A stretch of 64,000 bases of DNA from CAUPWF01 sp964367685 (GCA_964367685.1 CAYIYM010000002.1:1-64000), one strand, 5' to 3'. Shown: positions 8,326 to 18,104, counted from the first letter of the stretch. Translations and numbers: made by a program. Notes: generated by a model from the sequence alone, not told the origin.

Positions 8326-9237
8326 ATGATTAGATATGTATTAAAGCGTGTTGGTCTTGCAGTTGTTACATTATTTATAATATGTGCAATCACGTTCTTC
8401 GCAATGAATGCAATTCCAGGCGGTCCATTCAATGGGGAAAAAGCACTAAGTGCAGAAGTTCAACAAGTTCTTATGGAGAGATATAACTTAGACAAACCGG
8501 TTACAGAGCAGTTTGTGATTTATATGACAGGAATTTTACAAGGAGATTTCGGTGTGTCACTAAAGACGGGTAGAGATATTCAAACAACCATCACAGAATC
8601 TTTTGCTGTGTCAGCAAGGTTAGGTGGAATGGCAGTCTGTCTAGCATTAACAATGGGATTGATTCTTGGAAGTACAGCTGCACTACTTAGAAATAAGTGG
8701 CCAGATAGATTGATTATTTTTATGACAACATTATTTACAGCAGTACCAAGTTTTATCTTGGCTACAATGCTATTATATGTATTCTCAATTCAATTGAAAT
8801 TGGTACCAGCATGGTCGCAAACAGATCCAAGTTATGTGTTACCAGTTATTGCGCTTGCAATGTATCCAACATCATATATTACAAGATTAACAAAAACAAG
8901 TATGCTAGATGCCCTTAGTCAAGATTATGTTAGAACAGCAAGAGCAAAAGGTGTTCCGACAGGATTAGTAATATTCAAACACGCACTTAGAAATGCATTA
9001 ATCCCAGTTATTACATATGTTGGTCCTATGACAGCATACATCCTAGTGGGAAGCTTAGTTGTAGAAAGTGTATTTACAATTGGCGGACTAGGAACAAAGT
9101 TTATCGCTGGAATTAATAACAGAGACTATCCGATGATTATGGCAACAACGATTTTCTTGTCATGCATCATGGTTCTTATGAGTTTATTGAGTGACTTGGT
9201 TTACAAAGTTGTAGATCCAAGAATTAAGTTTGATTAG
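8326..9237 (+). CDS. oppB: Oligopeptide ABC transporter permease OppB
   Basis: Inner-membrane subunit of a peptide importer. The 303 residues contain about six membrane helices, the first at about 8-29. The cytoplasmic EAA loop is clear (ARAKGVPTGLVIFKHALRNA, about 204-223), where the ATPase docks. The ATG at 8326 is used because AAGGAG (8314-8319) precedes it; an upstream in-frame GTG at 8302 has no such site. It is the first gene of oppB-C-D-F-A. The family could equally be called AppB/DppB; the peptide length preference is not readable. Confidence 0.93.
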   Translation: MIRYVLKRVGLAVVTLFIICAITFFAMNAIPGGPFNGEKALSAEVQQVLMERYNLDKPVTEQFVIYMTGILQGDFGVSLKTGRDIQTTITESFAVSARLGGMAVCLALTMGLILGSTAALLRNKWPDRLIIFMTTLFTAVPSFILATMLLYVFSIQLKLVPAWSQTDPSYVLPVIALAMYPTSYITRLTKTSMLDALSQDYVRTARAKGVPTGLVIFKHALRNALIPVITYVGPMTAYILVGSLVVESVFTIGGLGTKFIAGINNRDYPMIMATTIFLSCIMVLMSLLSDLVYKVVDPRIKFD

Positions 9238-9248
9238 GGAGAGGTAAC

Positions 9249-10322
9249 ATGGAGAACAATAGAGACGTAATGAAAAAAAATATATTGAGTTCACAAGTAG
9301 ATCTCTCGAAATTTACTTTGGCAACTGATGAAGAAAAAAGACAACAAGATGTAATGAGTGAATCCACAACATTCTTTAAGGACGGGATGCGTAAATTATT
9401 GAAGAACCCACTGGCAGTTATGAGTATGATTATTTTGTCGATTATCTTACTTACAATTATTGTAGTGCCAGCGATTGTACCTTATGAATATTCAGAGATT
9501 ATTTCGGTAAATGGAAAGAGAGATAAAACAGCTAAGAATTTACAACCATTTGAATATTCGGAAATGGAACTAGAATATATTGCAGAAGGTGGAGAAGTAT
9601 TCCCGCATATATTTGGAACAGACGCAATGAGCCGTGACTACTTTGTACGTGTTATTTACGGAACAAGAGTATCATTATTAGTTGGCTTATTTGCAAGTAT
9701 TATTGTATTAATTATCGGATTATTATACGGAAGTATTGCTGGTTATTCAGGAGGTCGCGTAGACTTGATTATGATGCGTATTGTAGATATCATCTATTCA
9801 CTACCTGATATGCTACTAATTATTCTCTTGTCCGTTGTATTAGATCAGGTATTAGGGCCAATCATTCAGGGAACAATCCTTGCTAAGGTTGGTGTTAACA
9901 TGATTTCACTATTCATCGTATTTGGATGTTTGTATTGGGTAGGTATGGCTCGTTTAGTACGTGGTCAAATTCTTACAATTAAAGAAAATGAATATATTTT
10001 AGCGGCTAAGACTATCGGTGCAAAGCCATCCCGTATTATTAGAAAACATATTTTACCAAACTGTATTAGTGTTATTATCATTTCTACAGCACTTCAGATA
10101 CCTTCTGCTATTTTTACAGAGAGTTTCTTAAGTTTCGTAGGTTTGGGAGTGCAGGCGCCAATGCCTTCGCTTGGAAGTCTTGCAAACGCAGCTAGAGAAG
10201 GATTACTAAGCTATCCATTTAAATTATTCTTCCCAGCAGCAATGATTTGTCTCATCGTTTTATCTTTCAACTTATTAGGTGATGGATTAAGAGATGCATT
10301 TGACCCTAAACTTAAAAAATAG
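9249..10322 (+). CDS. oppC: Oligopeptide ABC transporter permease OppC
   Basis: Second membrane subunit, 357 residues. A cytoplasmic N-terminal tail of about 50 residues precedes the first helix (AVMSMIILSIILLTIIVVPA). An external loop with FGTDAMSRDYFVRVIYG follows, a motif typical of OppC. Five more helices carry the EAA loop (ENEYILAAKTIGAKPSRII). It starts 12 bases after oppB with AGGGAGAGG ahead of the ATG. It works as a heterodimer with OppB. Confidence 0.93.
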   Translation: MENNRDVMKKNILSSQVDLSKFTLATDEEKRQQDVMSESTTFFKDGMRKLLKNPLAVMSMIILSIILLTIIVVPAIVPYEYSEIISVNGKRDKTAKNLQPFEYSEMELEYIAEGGEVFPHIFGTDAMSRDYFVRVIYGTRVSLLVGLFASIIVLIIGLLYGSIAGYSGGRVDLIMMRIVDIIYSLPDMLLIILLSVVLDQVLGPIIQGTILAKVGVNMISLFIVFGCLYWVGMARLVRGQILTIKENEYILAAKTIGAKPSRIIRKHILPNCISVIIISTALQIPSAIFTESFLSFVGLGVQAPMPSLGSLANAAREGLLSYPFKLFFPAAMICLIVLSFNLLGDGLRDAFDPKLKK

Positions 10323-10337
10323 AAGGAGGCTAGTAGA

Positions 10338-11339
10338 ATGAGTAAATATGTATTAGAAGTAAATAAATTACATACTTCCTTCTTTACAGAATCAGGTGAA
10401 GTAAAGGCAGTAAATGGAGTAACATTCAATTTAGAACCAGGAAAAATTCTTGGGATTGTAGGAGAGTCAGGATCAGGTAAAAGTGTTACTGCCTACTCAA
10501 TTATGCAAATATTGGCAGATACAGGTAGAATCGTTGATGGAAGTGTAAAATTCAAGGGCGATGACATCACTAAATTCGATAAAAAGCAAATGAAGAATTT
10601 CCGTGGAAAAAGCTGTAGTATAATTTTCCAGGATCCAATGACAAGTTTGAATCCAGTATTTACAGTAGGAAATCAATTATGTGAGGCGATTTTACTCCAT
10701 ACAGATAAGAAAAAGGATGAAGCAGTAGCGAGAGCTGTTGAATTATTAACTCTTGTTGGTGTAAATGAACCAGAGAAACGTGTAAAACAATATCCATTTG
10801 AATTGTCAGGTGGAATGAGACAACGTGTTATGATTGCTATGGCACTTGCTTGTGAACCAGATGTACTGATTGCGGATGAGCCTACAACTGCTCTTGATGT
10901 TACAATTCAAGCACAAATCCTTGAATTGATGCAAGATCTTCAAAAGAGACTTGGAATGGCTATTATTATGGTAACTCATGATCTTGGAGTTATTGCAGAT
11001 ATGTGTGATGAAATTATTGTAATGTACGGTGGTCAAGTCTGTGAGCGCGGTACAGCAGATGATATTTTCTACGATCCAAGACATGAATATACAAAAGGTC
11101 TTTTAAGATCAATTCCACAAGTGGAAAATGTAAAAGAAAGACTAATTCCAATTGGTGGAACACCTATCAACCTACTAAATATGCCAAAAGGTTGTGCATT
11201 TGGACCAAGATGTGATGCGGCAATGAAGATTTGTTTAGAAGAAAAACCAGAGGAAATGCAATTGAATGAAAATCATTGCGCTTCATGCTGGATGAATGTT
11301 AAAAAGTTAATGGAAGAAGGGGGTACACAAAGTGAGTAA
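10338..11339 (+). CDS. oppD: Oligopeptide ABC transporter ATP-binding protein OppD
   Basis: ATPase subunit of the importer, 333 residues. Walker A GESGSGKS lies at about 40-47. The signature LSGGMRQR and the Walker B/D-loop (VLIADEPTTALDVT) follow in order, then the switch histidine in VTHDLGV. The C-terminus has the oligopeptide-transporter extension with the cysteine-rich stretch GCAFGPRCDAAMKIC...CASC, which holds an Fe-S cluster in some relatives. It overlaps oppF by 8 bases. Confidence 0.95.
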   Translation: MSKYVLEVNKLHTSFFTESGEVKAVNGVTFNLEPGKILGIVGESGSGKSVTAYSIMQILADTGRIVDGSVKFKGDDITKFDKKQMKNFRGKSCSIIFQDPMTSLNPVFTVGNQLCEAILLHTDKKKDEAVARAVELLTLVGVNEPEKRVKQYPFELSGGMRQRVMIAMALACEPDVLIADEPTTALDVTIQAQILELMQDLQKRLGMAIIMVTHDLGVIADMCDEIIVMYGGQVCERGTADDIFYDPRHEYTKGLLRSIPQVENVKERLIPIGGTPINLLNMPKGCAFGPRCDAAMKICLEEKPEEMQLNENHCASCWMNVKKLMEEGGTQSE

Positions 11340-12294
11340 TAATTATCTTGTTGAGGTAAAAGACCTCAAACAACACTTTAATATCCGTTCAGGATTATTC
11401 GGAAGTACTCCACTTAAAGCAGTAGATGGTGTATCATTTGGAATTAAACCAGGTGAAACATTAGGACTCGTAGGCGAATCAGGTTGTGGAAAGACAACAG
11501 TAGGAAGATCCTTATTACATTTGTATGAGCCAACATCAGGTGAAGTTAGATTTAATGGTGAGCTGATTAATAGTAAAAATATGGATAACTACAGAAAAGA
11601 AATGCAAATGGTATTCCAGGACCCATATTCATCATTGAATCCTAGAATGACAGTTGAAGATATTATTGGTGAGCCATACGATGTTCATAAAACTTATTCA
11701 AGTAAAGCAGAACGTCGTGATATGATTCTGAATATTATGGAACTAGTTGGGCTAAATGCTGAGCATGCTACCAGATATGCTCATGAATTCTCAGGTGGAC
11801 AGAGACAACGTATTGGAATTGCAAGAGCGTTGGCTGTTAATCCAAAATTCATCGTATGCGATGAGCCTGTAAGTGCACTTGATGTATCTATTCAAGCTCA
11901 AATCATCAATATGTTTGAAGATTTACAACAAAAATTAGGAGTGGCATACCTGTTTATTGCCCATGATCTATTAGTTGTTCACCATATTGCTGATAAAATT
12001 GCAGTAATGTACCTAGGAAAAATCGTTGAAATTGCCGATGCAGATGAATTAAATGGAAGTCCTATTCATCCATATACATTATCATTATTAAGTGCTGTAC
12101 CAATTCCAGATCCACGAATCGCACGTACAAAACAACGTATTGTTCTTGAAGGAGATGTACCAAGTCCAATGAACATGCCAACAGGATGTTCTTTCAATAC
12201 AAGATGTAAATATGCTACAGCTCAATGTGCAGTAGAATGTCCTACCTTAACAGATCGAGGGAATGGACATATGGTTGCTTGTTGGAATAAGTAA
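11332..12294 (+). CDS. oppF: Oligopeptide ABC transporter ATP-binding protein OppF
   Basis: Second ATPase, 320 residues, pairing with OppD. Walker A GESGCGKT, signature FSGGQRQR, Walker B CDEPVSALDVS and switch histidine AHDLL are all intact. The C-terminal extension GCSFNTRCKYATAQCAVECP again carries clustered cysteines. The start is a GTG inside the end of oppD, with GAAGGGGG upstream, so translation is coupled. The last permease-associated gene is followed by a 113-base spacer before oppA. Confidence 0.94.
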   Translation: MSNNYLVEVKDLKQHFNIRSGLFGSTPLKAVDGVSFGIKPGETLGLVGESGCGKTTVGRSLLHLYEPTSGEVRFNGELINSKNMDNYRKEMQMVFQDPYSSLNPRMTVEDIIGEPYDVHKTYSSKAERRDMILNIMELVGLNAEHATRYAHEFSGGQRQRIGIARALAVNPKFIVCDEPVSALDVSIQAQIINMFEDLQQKLGVAYLFIAHDLLVVHHIADKIAVMYLGKIVEIADADELNGSPIHPYTLSLLSAVPIPDPRIARTKQRIVLEGDVPSPMNMPTGCSFNTRCKYATAQCAVECPTLTDRGNGHMVACWNK

Positions 12295-12407
12295 TCAGAG
12301 AGTTATTATGGTTTTAAGAGGTGTTAATTTCAGACGAAAATTTATGATTCGAGGGGGATTCATAAGTTGGAGTTTGTGATTATATAAAAAACAAATGGAG
12401 GAGAATT

Positions 12408-14129
12408 ATGAAAAAATTATTAGTAATGACACTTGTTCTTGCAATGAGTGGATCTCTATTAGCAGCTTGCGGGTCTAGTGAAGAGCCAGAAGCTACTACA
12501 GAGACAGAGGAGACAACAGAAGCTGTTGATGCAAGTCCGGAGTGGACAGAATTTGATAAATTAATCGAAGAGATTAAATTATCTACAGATTTAGTAGATC
12601 GTGAAGCAAAAATGCACCAAGCTGAAGATATGCTTATGGAAACAGGTGCTTTATTGCCACTTTACTACTACAATGATGTTTACATGATGAAGCCAGAAGT
12701 TTCTAATGTATTCTCTAGTAACTATGGACACAAGTTCTTCCAATATGCGGAAGCGCCATCGACAACACTAAGAATTAACTTATCTAGTGAGCCAGCAAAG
12801 CTTGATCCAGTACTTAACAGTTCTGTAGACGGTTCTACATTAGCTAAAATGGCATTTTCTGGACTTTATACATATGATGCAGATGGAAATGTAATTCCTG
12901 ACTTAGCAGAAGGGTATGAAGTAAGTGAAGACGGATTAACATATGTATTTACATTAAAAGATGGATTAATGTGGAGCGATGGTTCTGAGTTAAATGCGAA
13001 AGATTTCGAATACTCATGGAAGCGTGCAGCTAATCCACAAACAGCATCAGATTATGCATACATGTTTGATATTATCAAGACAAATGATGCAGGTGAATTA
13101 GATGTAGTTGCTAGCGAAGATGGAAAAACTTTTACAGTTAACTTAAAAGCACCTTGTGCTTACTTCTTAGATTTAGCAGCATTTACAACATTCTTACCAG
13201 TACAACAGACATCTGTTGAAGCTGCTGAAGGTTGGGAAACTAACCCAGGTGCTTGGGCTCAAGAAGCTGGATTTGTATCTAATGGACCATTTGTTCTTAC
13301 AGAGTGGAATCATGATTCAAGCATGGTTTATGAGAAGAACCCTAACTGGCATGATGCAGCTAATGTAAAAATTGAAAGAATTGAATTAATGTTAAGTGCT
13401 GATGATACAGCAATCTTCGCAGCATACAATGCTGGAGATTTAGATTTCATTGATACAATTCCAACAGATGAAATCGCTTCATTATTAGATAATGATGAGT
13501 TCTATATTGTTGATCAATTAGGAACATACTATGCAGTATTCAACGTAAATAGCCCAATCTTTGATGGTAAAACACCTGAGCAAGCAAGTGCTATGCGTAG
13601 AGCAATCTCATTACTTATCGACAGAGAGTACATTGTTGATGCTGTAGCACAAGCTGGACAACAACCAGCAACAAGTTTCATTCCAGCTAACATGTTAGAT
13701 GGACAAGGAAACGAATTCAAGCAAAACGATGATGCTTATACATACCCAGTAGAAGAGTCTGCAGGATATGTGGCAGAAGCTTATTCAGAAGATGCAGTAG
13801 AAGAAGCGATTGCATTATTAACTGAAGCAGGATATGAGTTTGACGAAGATGGGACATTATCAGATGCAACACCTATTACACTTGCTTACTTAGCAAATGA
13901 AGGTTCAGGTCACGTAGCTATAGCAGAAGCAATGCAACAAGACTTGGCTGAAGTTGGTATCGACATGACAATCGACTCTGTAGAGTGGAATGTATTCTTA
14001 GAAGAGCGTAAGCAAGGAAACTTTGACTTTGCTCGTAATGGTTGGATTGCTGACTTCAACGACCCAATCAACATGTTAGAAATGTGGACAACAGATTCAG
14101 GAAACAACGACGCGCAATTCGGTCGCTAA
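12408..14129 (+). CDS. oppA: Oligopeptide-binding lipoprotein OppA with permuted domain order
   Basis: Substrate-binding protein of the importer (SBP_bac_5 family), 573 residues, anchored outside the membrane. A signal peptide ends in lipobox LLAAC (C21), then an acidic Thr/Glu linker (22-42). Residues about 43-114 (SPEWTEFDKLIEEIK...QAEDMLM...LPLYYYNDVYMMKP...KFFQYAE) match what is normally the C-terminal end of OppA. In E. coli OppA the equivalent is PAFDKIM...KAEQQL...VPVYYY...LVKPW. The normal N-terminal lobe then begins at about 118 (TTLRINLSSEPAKLDPVLNSS), and the protein stops at GNNDAQFGR, exactly where that C-terminal segment would normally start. The mature chain is thus a circular permutation with every part present once. 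AGGAG precedes the ATG, and a strong hairpin follows the stop. An assembly error is less likely because both ends are clean, but it is not excluded. Confidence 0.9.
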   Translation: MKKLLVMTLVLAMSGSLLAACGSSEEPEATTETEETTEAVDASPEWTEFDKLIEEIKLSTDLVDREAKMHQAEDMLMETGALLPLYYYNDVYMMKPEVSNVFSSNYGHKFFQYAEAPSTTLRINLSSEPAKLDPVLNSSVDGSTLAKMAFSGLYTYDADGNVIPDLAEGYEVSEDGLTYVFTLKDGLMWSDGSELNAKDFEYSWKRAANPQTASDYAYMFDIIKTNDAGELDVVASEDGKTFTVNLKAPCAYFLDLAAFTTFLPVQQTSVEAAEGWETNPGAWAQEAGFVSNGPFVLTEWNHDSSMVYEKNPNWHDAANVKIERIELMLSADDTAIFAAYNAGDLDFIDTIPTDEIASLLDNDEFYIVDQLGTYYAVFNVNSPIFDGKTPEQASAMRRAISLLIDREYIVDAVAQAGQQPATSFIPANMLDGQGNEFKQNDDAYTYPVEESAGYVAEAYSEDAVEEAIALLTEAGYEFDEDGTLSDATPITLAYLANEGSGHVAIAEAMQQDLAEVGIDMTIDSVEWNVFLEERKQGNFDFARNGWIADFNDPINMLEMWTTDSGNNDAQFGR

Positions 14130-14142
14130 TCTAAAGGGAAAT

Positions 14143-14178
14143 AGAAAGGGACTAGGCTAATAAGCCTAGTCCCTTTCT
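14143..14178. terminator. Hairpin between convergent oppA and typA
   Basis: A perfect 16-bp stem AGAAAGGGACTAGGCT / AGCCTAGTCCCTTTCT with loop AATA. Neither side has a long T run (TTTCT on plus, ATTTCC on minus), but its place between two converging genes suggests a shared terminator. Confidence 0.75.
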
Positions 14179-14212
14179 AGTGGTAAGGTTTCTTTTGAGA
14201 GATAGCTGAAAT

Positions 14213-16036
14213 CTAAGATTTTTTACGTTTTCTGAAACGAGAATCAAGGATCTTCTTACGGATTCTAAGTGATTCGGGTGTTACTTCCAATAATTCATCT
14301 GTATCGATGTAATCAAGAGCCTCTTCGAGACTGAGGATTCTAGGAGTAGAGAGCTTCAATGCTTCATCTGCACCAGAAGAACGAGTATTTGTTAATTGTT
14401 TTGTTTTACAGATGTTGATTTCAACGTCTTCAGCCTTCCCATTTTTACCAATAATCATTCCAGCATAAACTTTTGTGCCTGCGCCAATAAATAATTGTCC
14501 ACGCACTTGAGCGTTAAACAAGCCATAAGTTACGGCATCTCCTGTTTCAAAGGAAATAAGAGAACCTTGTTGGCGATATTGAATGTCGCCGCGATAAGGT
14601 TCGAAACCATCAAATGAGGTATTTAGGATACCATTTCCTTTTGTATCTGTCATGAATTCACCGCGGTATCCAATAAGACCACGTGCAGGGATTGAGAATT
14701 CGATTCTTGTATAACCACCATTAGAAGGAGACATATTTCGCAATTCTCCTTTACGCTGGCTTAGTTTCTCGATTACGGCACCTGTAAATTCTTCTGGAAC
14801 ATCAACTTGTGCAATTTCAATAGGCTCTAACTTTTCGCCATTTTCGCCCTCTTGATATAAAACCTCAGCTTTACTTACTGCAAATTCAAATCCCTCGCGA
14901 CGCATATTTTCAATTAAGACTGATAAGTGAAGTTCTCCACGTCCAGAAACTTTGAAACTATCAGCAGCTTCTGTTTCTTCTACACGTAAACTAACATCTG
15001 TATTTAGTTCTTTTAATAAGCGTTCACGAATATGGCGGGAAGTTACGAACTTGCCTTCTAATCCAGCGAAAGGACTATCGTTTACGATAAATTGCATAGA
15101 GATGGTAGGCTCTGAAATCTTTTGGAATTCAATTGCCTCTGGTTTCTCAGGAGAACATACAGTATCTCCAATCGCAATATCAGCAATTCCAGAAATTGCA
15201 ATGATAGAACCAACAGTAGCTTCTTGAACTTCTACCTTATTTAATCCATCAAATTCATATAATTTATTGATTTTAACTTTTTTCTGCTTATCAGGTTCAT
15301 GATGGTTAAGAACAACCATTTCTTGATTTACTTTTACGCAGCCATTGTCAACTTTACCAACCCCAATACGTCCTACATATTCGTTGTAATCAATGGTGCT
15401 AATTAGGACTTGGGCAGGAGCTTCCATATCACCTTCTGGTGCAGGAATAAAATCTAGGATTGTTTCGAATAAAGGAACCATGTCTGTCGCATCATGATCT
15501 AATTCTAACATTGCGTAACCTGATTTCGCAGATGCATAAACAAATGGACAATCCAATTGTTCATCCGATGCGTCTAAGTCTAAGAATAATTCGAGAATTT
15601 CATCAATAACCTCATCTGGGCGACCTTCAGGTCTATCAATCTTGTTGATACAAACAATAACAGGTAAGTCTAATTCAAGCGCCTTTCTAAGTACAAACTT
15701 AGTTTGCGGCATTGCTCCTTCGTATGCATCTACTACTAGAACTACACCATTTACCATTTTCAATACACGTTCTACTTCGCCACCGAAATCAGCATGTCCT
15801 GGTGTGTCAATAATATTGATTTTTGTATCTTTGTATGTGATAGCGGTGTTTTTGGATAGAATTGTGATTCCACGTTCTTTTTCAATATCATTTGAATCCA
15901 TTACACGTTCTTCCACTTCTTGATTCGCACGGAATACACCGCTTTGTTTCAAGAGCTCGTCTACAAGTGTTGTTTTGCCATGATCTACGTGTGCAATGAT
16001 GGCTATGTTTCTAACGTCGTTACGTTTTGATTTCAT
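14213..16036 (-). CDS. typA: Ribosome-associated GTPase TypA/BipA
   Basis: Translational GTPase that acts in ribosome assembly and stress adaptation. The 607 residues are standard. G1 is AHVDHGKTT (about 15-23), G3 is DTPGHADF with the catalytic histidine present, and G4 is NKID. EF-G-like domains II, III and V follow, and the BipA-specific C-terminal domain (GIGKNGKAEDVEINICKTKQLTNTR region) ends in a basic tail. AGAGGT precedes the start on the minus strand. It is a single-gene unit, divergent from dapA. Confidence 0.97.
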   Translation of the reverse strand: MKSKRNDVRNIAIIAHVDHGKTTLVDELLKQSGVFRANQEVEERVMDSNDIEKERGITILSKNTAITYKDTKINIIDTPGHADFGGEVERVLKMVNGVVLVVDAYEGAMPQTKFVLRKALELDLPVIVCINKIDRPEGRPDEVIDEILELFLDLDASDEQLDCPFVYASAKSGYAMLELDHDATDMVPLFETILDFIPAPEGDMEAPAQVLISTIDYNEYVGRIGVGKVDNGCVKVNQEMVVLNHHEPDKQKKVKINKLYEFDGLNKVEVQEATVGSIIAISGIADIAIGDTVCSPEKPEAIEFQKISEPTISMQFIVNDSPFAGLEGKFVTSRHIRERLLKELNTDVSLRVEETEAADSFKVSGRGELHLSVLIENMRREGFEFAVSKAEVLYQEGENGEKLEPIEIAQVDVPEEFTGAVIEKLSQRKGELRNMSPSNGGYTRIEFSIPARGLIGYRGEFMTDTKGNGILNTSFDGFEPYRGDIQYRQQGSLISFETGDAVTYGLFNAQVRGQLFIGAGTKVYAGMIIGKNGKAEDVEINICKTKQLTNTRSSGADEALKLSTPRILSLEEALDYIDTDELLEVTPESLRIRKKILDSRFRKRKKS

Positions 16037-16100
16037 ATAGTTACCTCTTTTGATTTATTATATACTTAATTAAATAGTGACTCTCTGTACAACCTTACCT

Positions 16101-16128
16101 AGTGTATCACAAATTCTAAATAAAGCAA
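16101..16128 (-). promoter_or_regulatory. Promoter of typA
   Basis: On the minus strand TTGCTT (16128-16123), 16 bases, TACACT (16106-16101), about 65 bases before the typA start. Confidence 0.45.
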
Positions 16129-16238
16129 GACGTGGATGGAAAAAAATACATAAGATTCAGGAAAGTTAATATTAAGTTAAGCAACCATATAAGTGAATTA
16201 TAGCAAATAAAGAACATGGAATAGAGTTGTGCGCGACA

Positions 16239-16267
16239 TTGACATATTTTTCAAAGAATGCTAGAAT
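16239..16267 (+). promoter_or_regulatory. Promoter of dapA-dapB
   Basis: TTGACA (16239-16244), 17 bases, TAGAAT (16262-16267), 48 bases before the dapA start. The short leader has no room for a lysine riboswitch. Confidence 0.75.
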
Positions 16268-16314
16268 TGAAATAATTGTATATAAAAGTGTTTTATTACA
16301 AAAGGAGGATAATT

Positions 16315-17205
16315 ATGGCAATATTTACAGGAGCAGGGGTGGCAATTGTAACACCATTTAGTGAAGATGGTAGTGTGAATTTTAAACAACTAAAAACATT
16401 AGTTGACTTTCAAATTGACAATGGGATAGATAGTATTATTATATGCGGAACAACAGGAGAATCTTCAACGTTAACAGAGGAAGAACATACAGAGGTAATT
16501 AAAGCCTGTGTAGAGTATACAGCTGGAAGGGTGCCAGTTATTGCGGGAACAGGATCAAACTGTACACAAACAGCAATTAAATTATCACTTGATGCGGTGG
16601 CATGTGGTGTTGATGGATTATTATTAGTGACTCCATACTACAACAAAGCAACTCAACAAGGTCTATATCTTCACTATAAAGCGATTGCAGATGCTGTGGG
16701 AGCTATGCCAATTGTATTATATAGTGTTGCAAGCAGAACAGGATGTAATATCGAACCAGAAACTGTGGCAAGATTAGTGAAAGATTGCGAGAATATTGTA
16801 GCGATTAAAGAAGCATCTGGAAATATAGGACAAGTAGCAAGGATTATGCAGCTATGTGATGGAAAGATTGATTTATACTCAGGGAATGATGATCAAATCG
16901 TGCCATTAATGTCATTAGGTGGTAAAGGATGTATTTCAGTAATTGCCAATATTGCACCACAAGAGACACATGATATCTGTGAATTATATTTACAAGGAAA
17001 AACAAAAGAAAGTTGTGAATTGCAACTGAAATTATTACCAGTGATTGAGCAAATGTTTACAGAAGTAAATCCTATACCAGTAAAAGCGGCGATGAATATG
17101 ATGGGTCTTGAAGTAGGTGGCATGAGAATGCCATTGACAGAGTTGGCAGATCAATATAAGGAACCACTTCGATCAACATTGACAGCACATGGATTTATCA
17201 AATAA
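16315..17205 (+). CDS. dapA: 4-hydroxy-tetrahydrodipicolinate synthase
   Basis: Condenses pyruvate with aspartate semialdehyde, the first committed step to lysine, meso-diaminopimelate and (in spore formers) dipicolinate. The 296-residue TIM barrel has GTTGES (45-50), the catalytic tyrosine Y136 in LYSVASRTG and the Schiff-base lysine K165 in AIKEASGN. The start at 16315 follows AAAGGAGG; the in-frame ATG at 16276 lies upstream of that site and is rejected. dapB follows after 14 bases. Confidence 0.97.
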   Translation: MAIFTGAGVAIVTPFSEDGSVNFKQLKTLVDFQIDNGIDSIIICGTTGESSTLTEEEHTEVIKACVEYTAGRVPVIAGTGSNCTQTAIKLSLDAVACGVDGLLLVTPYYNKATQQGLYLHYKAIADAVGAMPIVLYSVASRTGCNIEPETVARLVKDCENIVAIKEASGNIGQVARIMQLCDGKIDLYSGNDDQIVPLMSLGGKGCISVIANIAPQETHDICELYLQGKTKESCELQLKLLPVIEQMFTEVNPIPVKAAMNMMGLEVGGMRMPLTELADQYKEPLRSTLTAHGFIK

Positions 17206-17219
17206 TAGCGAGGTTATTT

Positions 17220-17978
17220 ATGACAAAAATTATTATGCATGGCTGCAATGGAAGAATGGGCCAGGAGATTATTAAAATTATTCAACAAGATGAATTGGTT
17301 CAAGTTGTTGCAGGTATCGATGCATACCAAGGTATTGAAAATGAATTTCCTGTATTTTCAAGCATTGATATGTGCAACGTGGAGGCAGATGTTGTTATCG
17401 ATTTTTCCAATGCCAAAGCAGTGGATGGATTACTAGCCTACTGTATAGAGAAACAAGTTCCTGTTGTTTTATGTACGACAGGATTGTCAGATGAACAACT
17501 AGAGGCAGTACAAAAAGCAAGTGAATCAGTTGCTATACTAAAATCAGCAAATATGTCACTTGGAATTAATATGTTAATGAAGCTACTTCAAGACGCAACG
17601 AAGGTATTAGCACCAGCCGGATTTGATATTGAAATGGTAGAAAAACATCATAATCAAAAATTAGATGCACCGAGTGGTACAGCGTTAGCGCTAGCAGAGG
17701 CTATGAATGAAGCATTAGATAACGAGTATGCTTATAATTACGATAGAAGTCAAGTTCGTGAAAAGCGTGTGAAGAAAGAAATAGGGATTGCCGCAATTCG
17801 TGGGGGAACAATTGTAGGCGAGCACGAGGTTATCTTTGCTGGACTAGATGAAGTGATTGAAATCAAGCATACTGCTTACTCGCGTTCGGTGTTTGGAAAA
17901 GGTGCAGTTGAAGCAGCTAAATTTATGAACCAGAAACCAGCTGGAATGTATGGAATGCAAGATGTAATAGGTATATAA
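17220..17978 (+). CDS. dapB: 4-hydroxy-tetrahydrodipicolinate reductase
   Basis: NAD(P)H-dependent reductase that takes the DapA product on to tetrahydrodipicolinate. The 252 residues show the Rossmann glycine motif HGCNGRMGQ (7-15) and the active-site segment EKHHNQKLDAPSGTAL (141-156), with catalytic H143/H144 and K147. The ribosome binding site is modest (GCGAGG). It shares the transcript with dapA and is followed by a strong terminator. Confidence 0.97.
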   Translation: MTKIIMHGCNGRMGQEIIKIIQQDELVQVVAGIDAYQGIENEFPVFSSIDMCNVEADVVIDFSNAKAVDGLLAYCIEKQVPVVLCTTGLSDEQLEAVQKASESVAILKSANMSLGINMLMKLLQDATKVLAPAGFDIEMVEKHHNQKLDAPSGTALALAEAMNEALDNEYAYNYDRSQVREKRVKKEIGIAAIRGGTIVGEHEVIFAGLDEVIEIKHTAYSRSVFGKGAVEAAKFMNQKPAGMYGMQDVIGI

Positions 17979-17993
17979 TAACTAAGATTTGTT

Positions 17994-18028
17994 AAAAGAA
18001 TGTTCATGACATGAACATTCTTTTTTTT
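17994..18028 (+). terminator. Terminator of dapA-dapB
   Basis: AAAAGAATGTTCAT / ATGAACATTCTTTT stem of 14 bp, loop GAC, followed by a T run. Confidence 0.92.
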
Positions 18029-18075
18029 CGCAATTATGCTATAATGTTGGAAGATGCTAGGTCTATATAAATAGG

Positions 18076-18104
18076 TTGAAGAAATCTCCTATAAATGATA
18101 ATAT
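18076..18104 (+). promoter_or_regulatory. Probable promoter of secA
   Basis: TTGAAG (18076-18081), 17 bases, TAATAT (18099-18104), 35 bases ahead of the secA start. Confidence 0.5.

Noticed and set aside
12300..12407. Separate promoter or attenuator between oppF and oppA
   Set aside because: An imperfect inverted repeat (TTATGA...TCATAA) is present, but no convincing promoter or T run.
16268..16314. Lysine riboswitch ahead of dapA
   Set aside because: The leader from the promoter to the start is under 50 bases.
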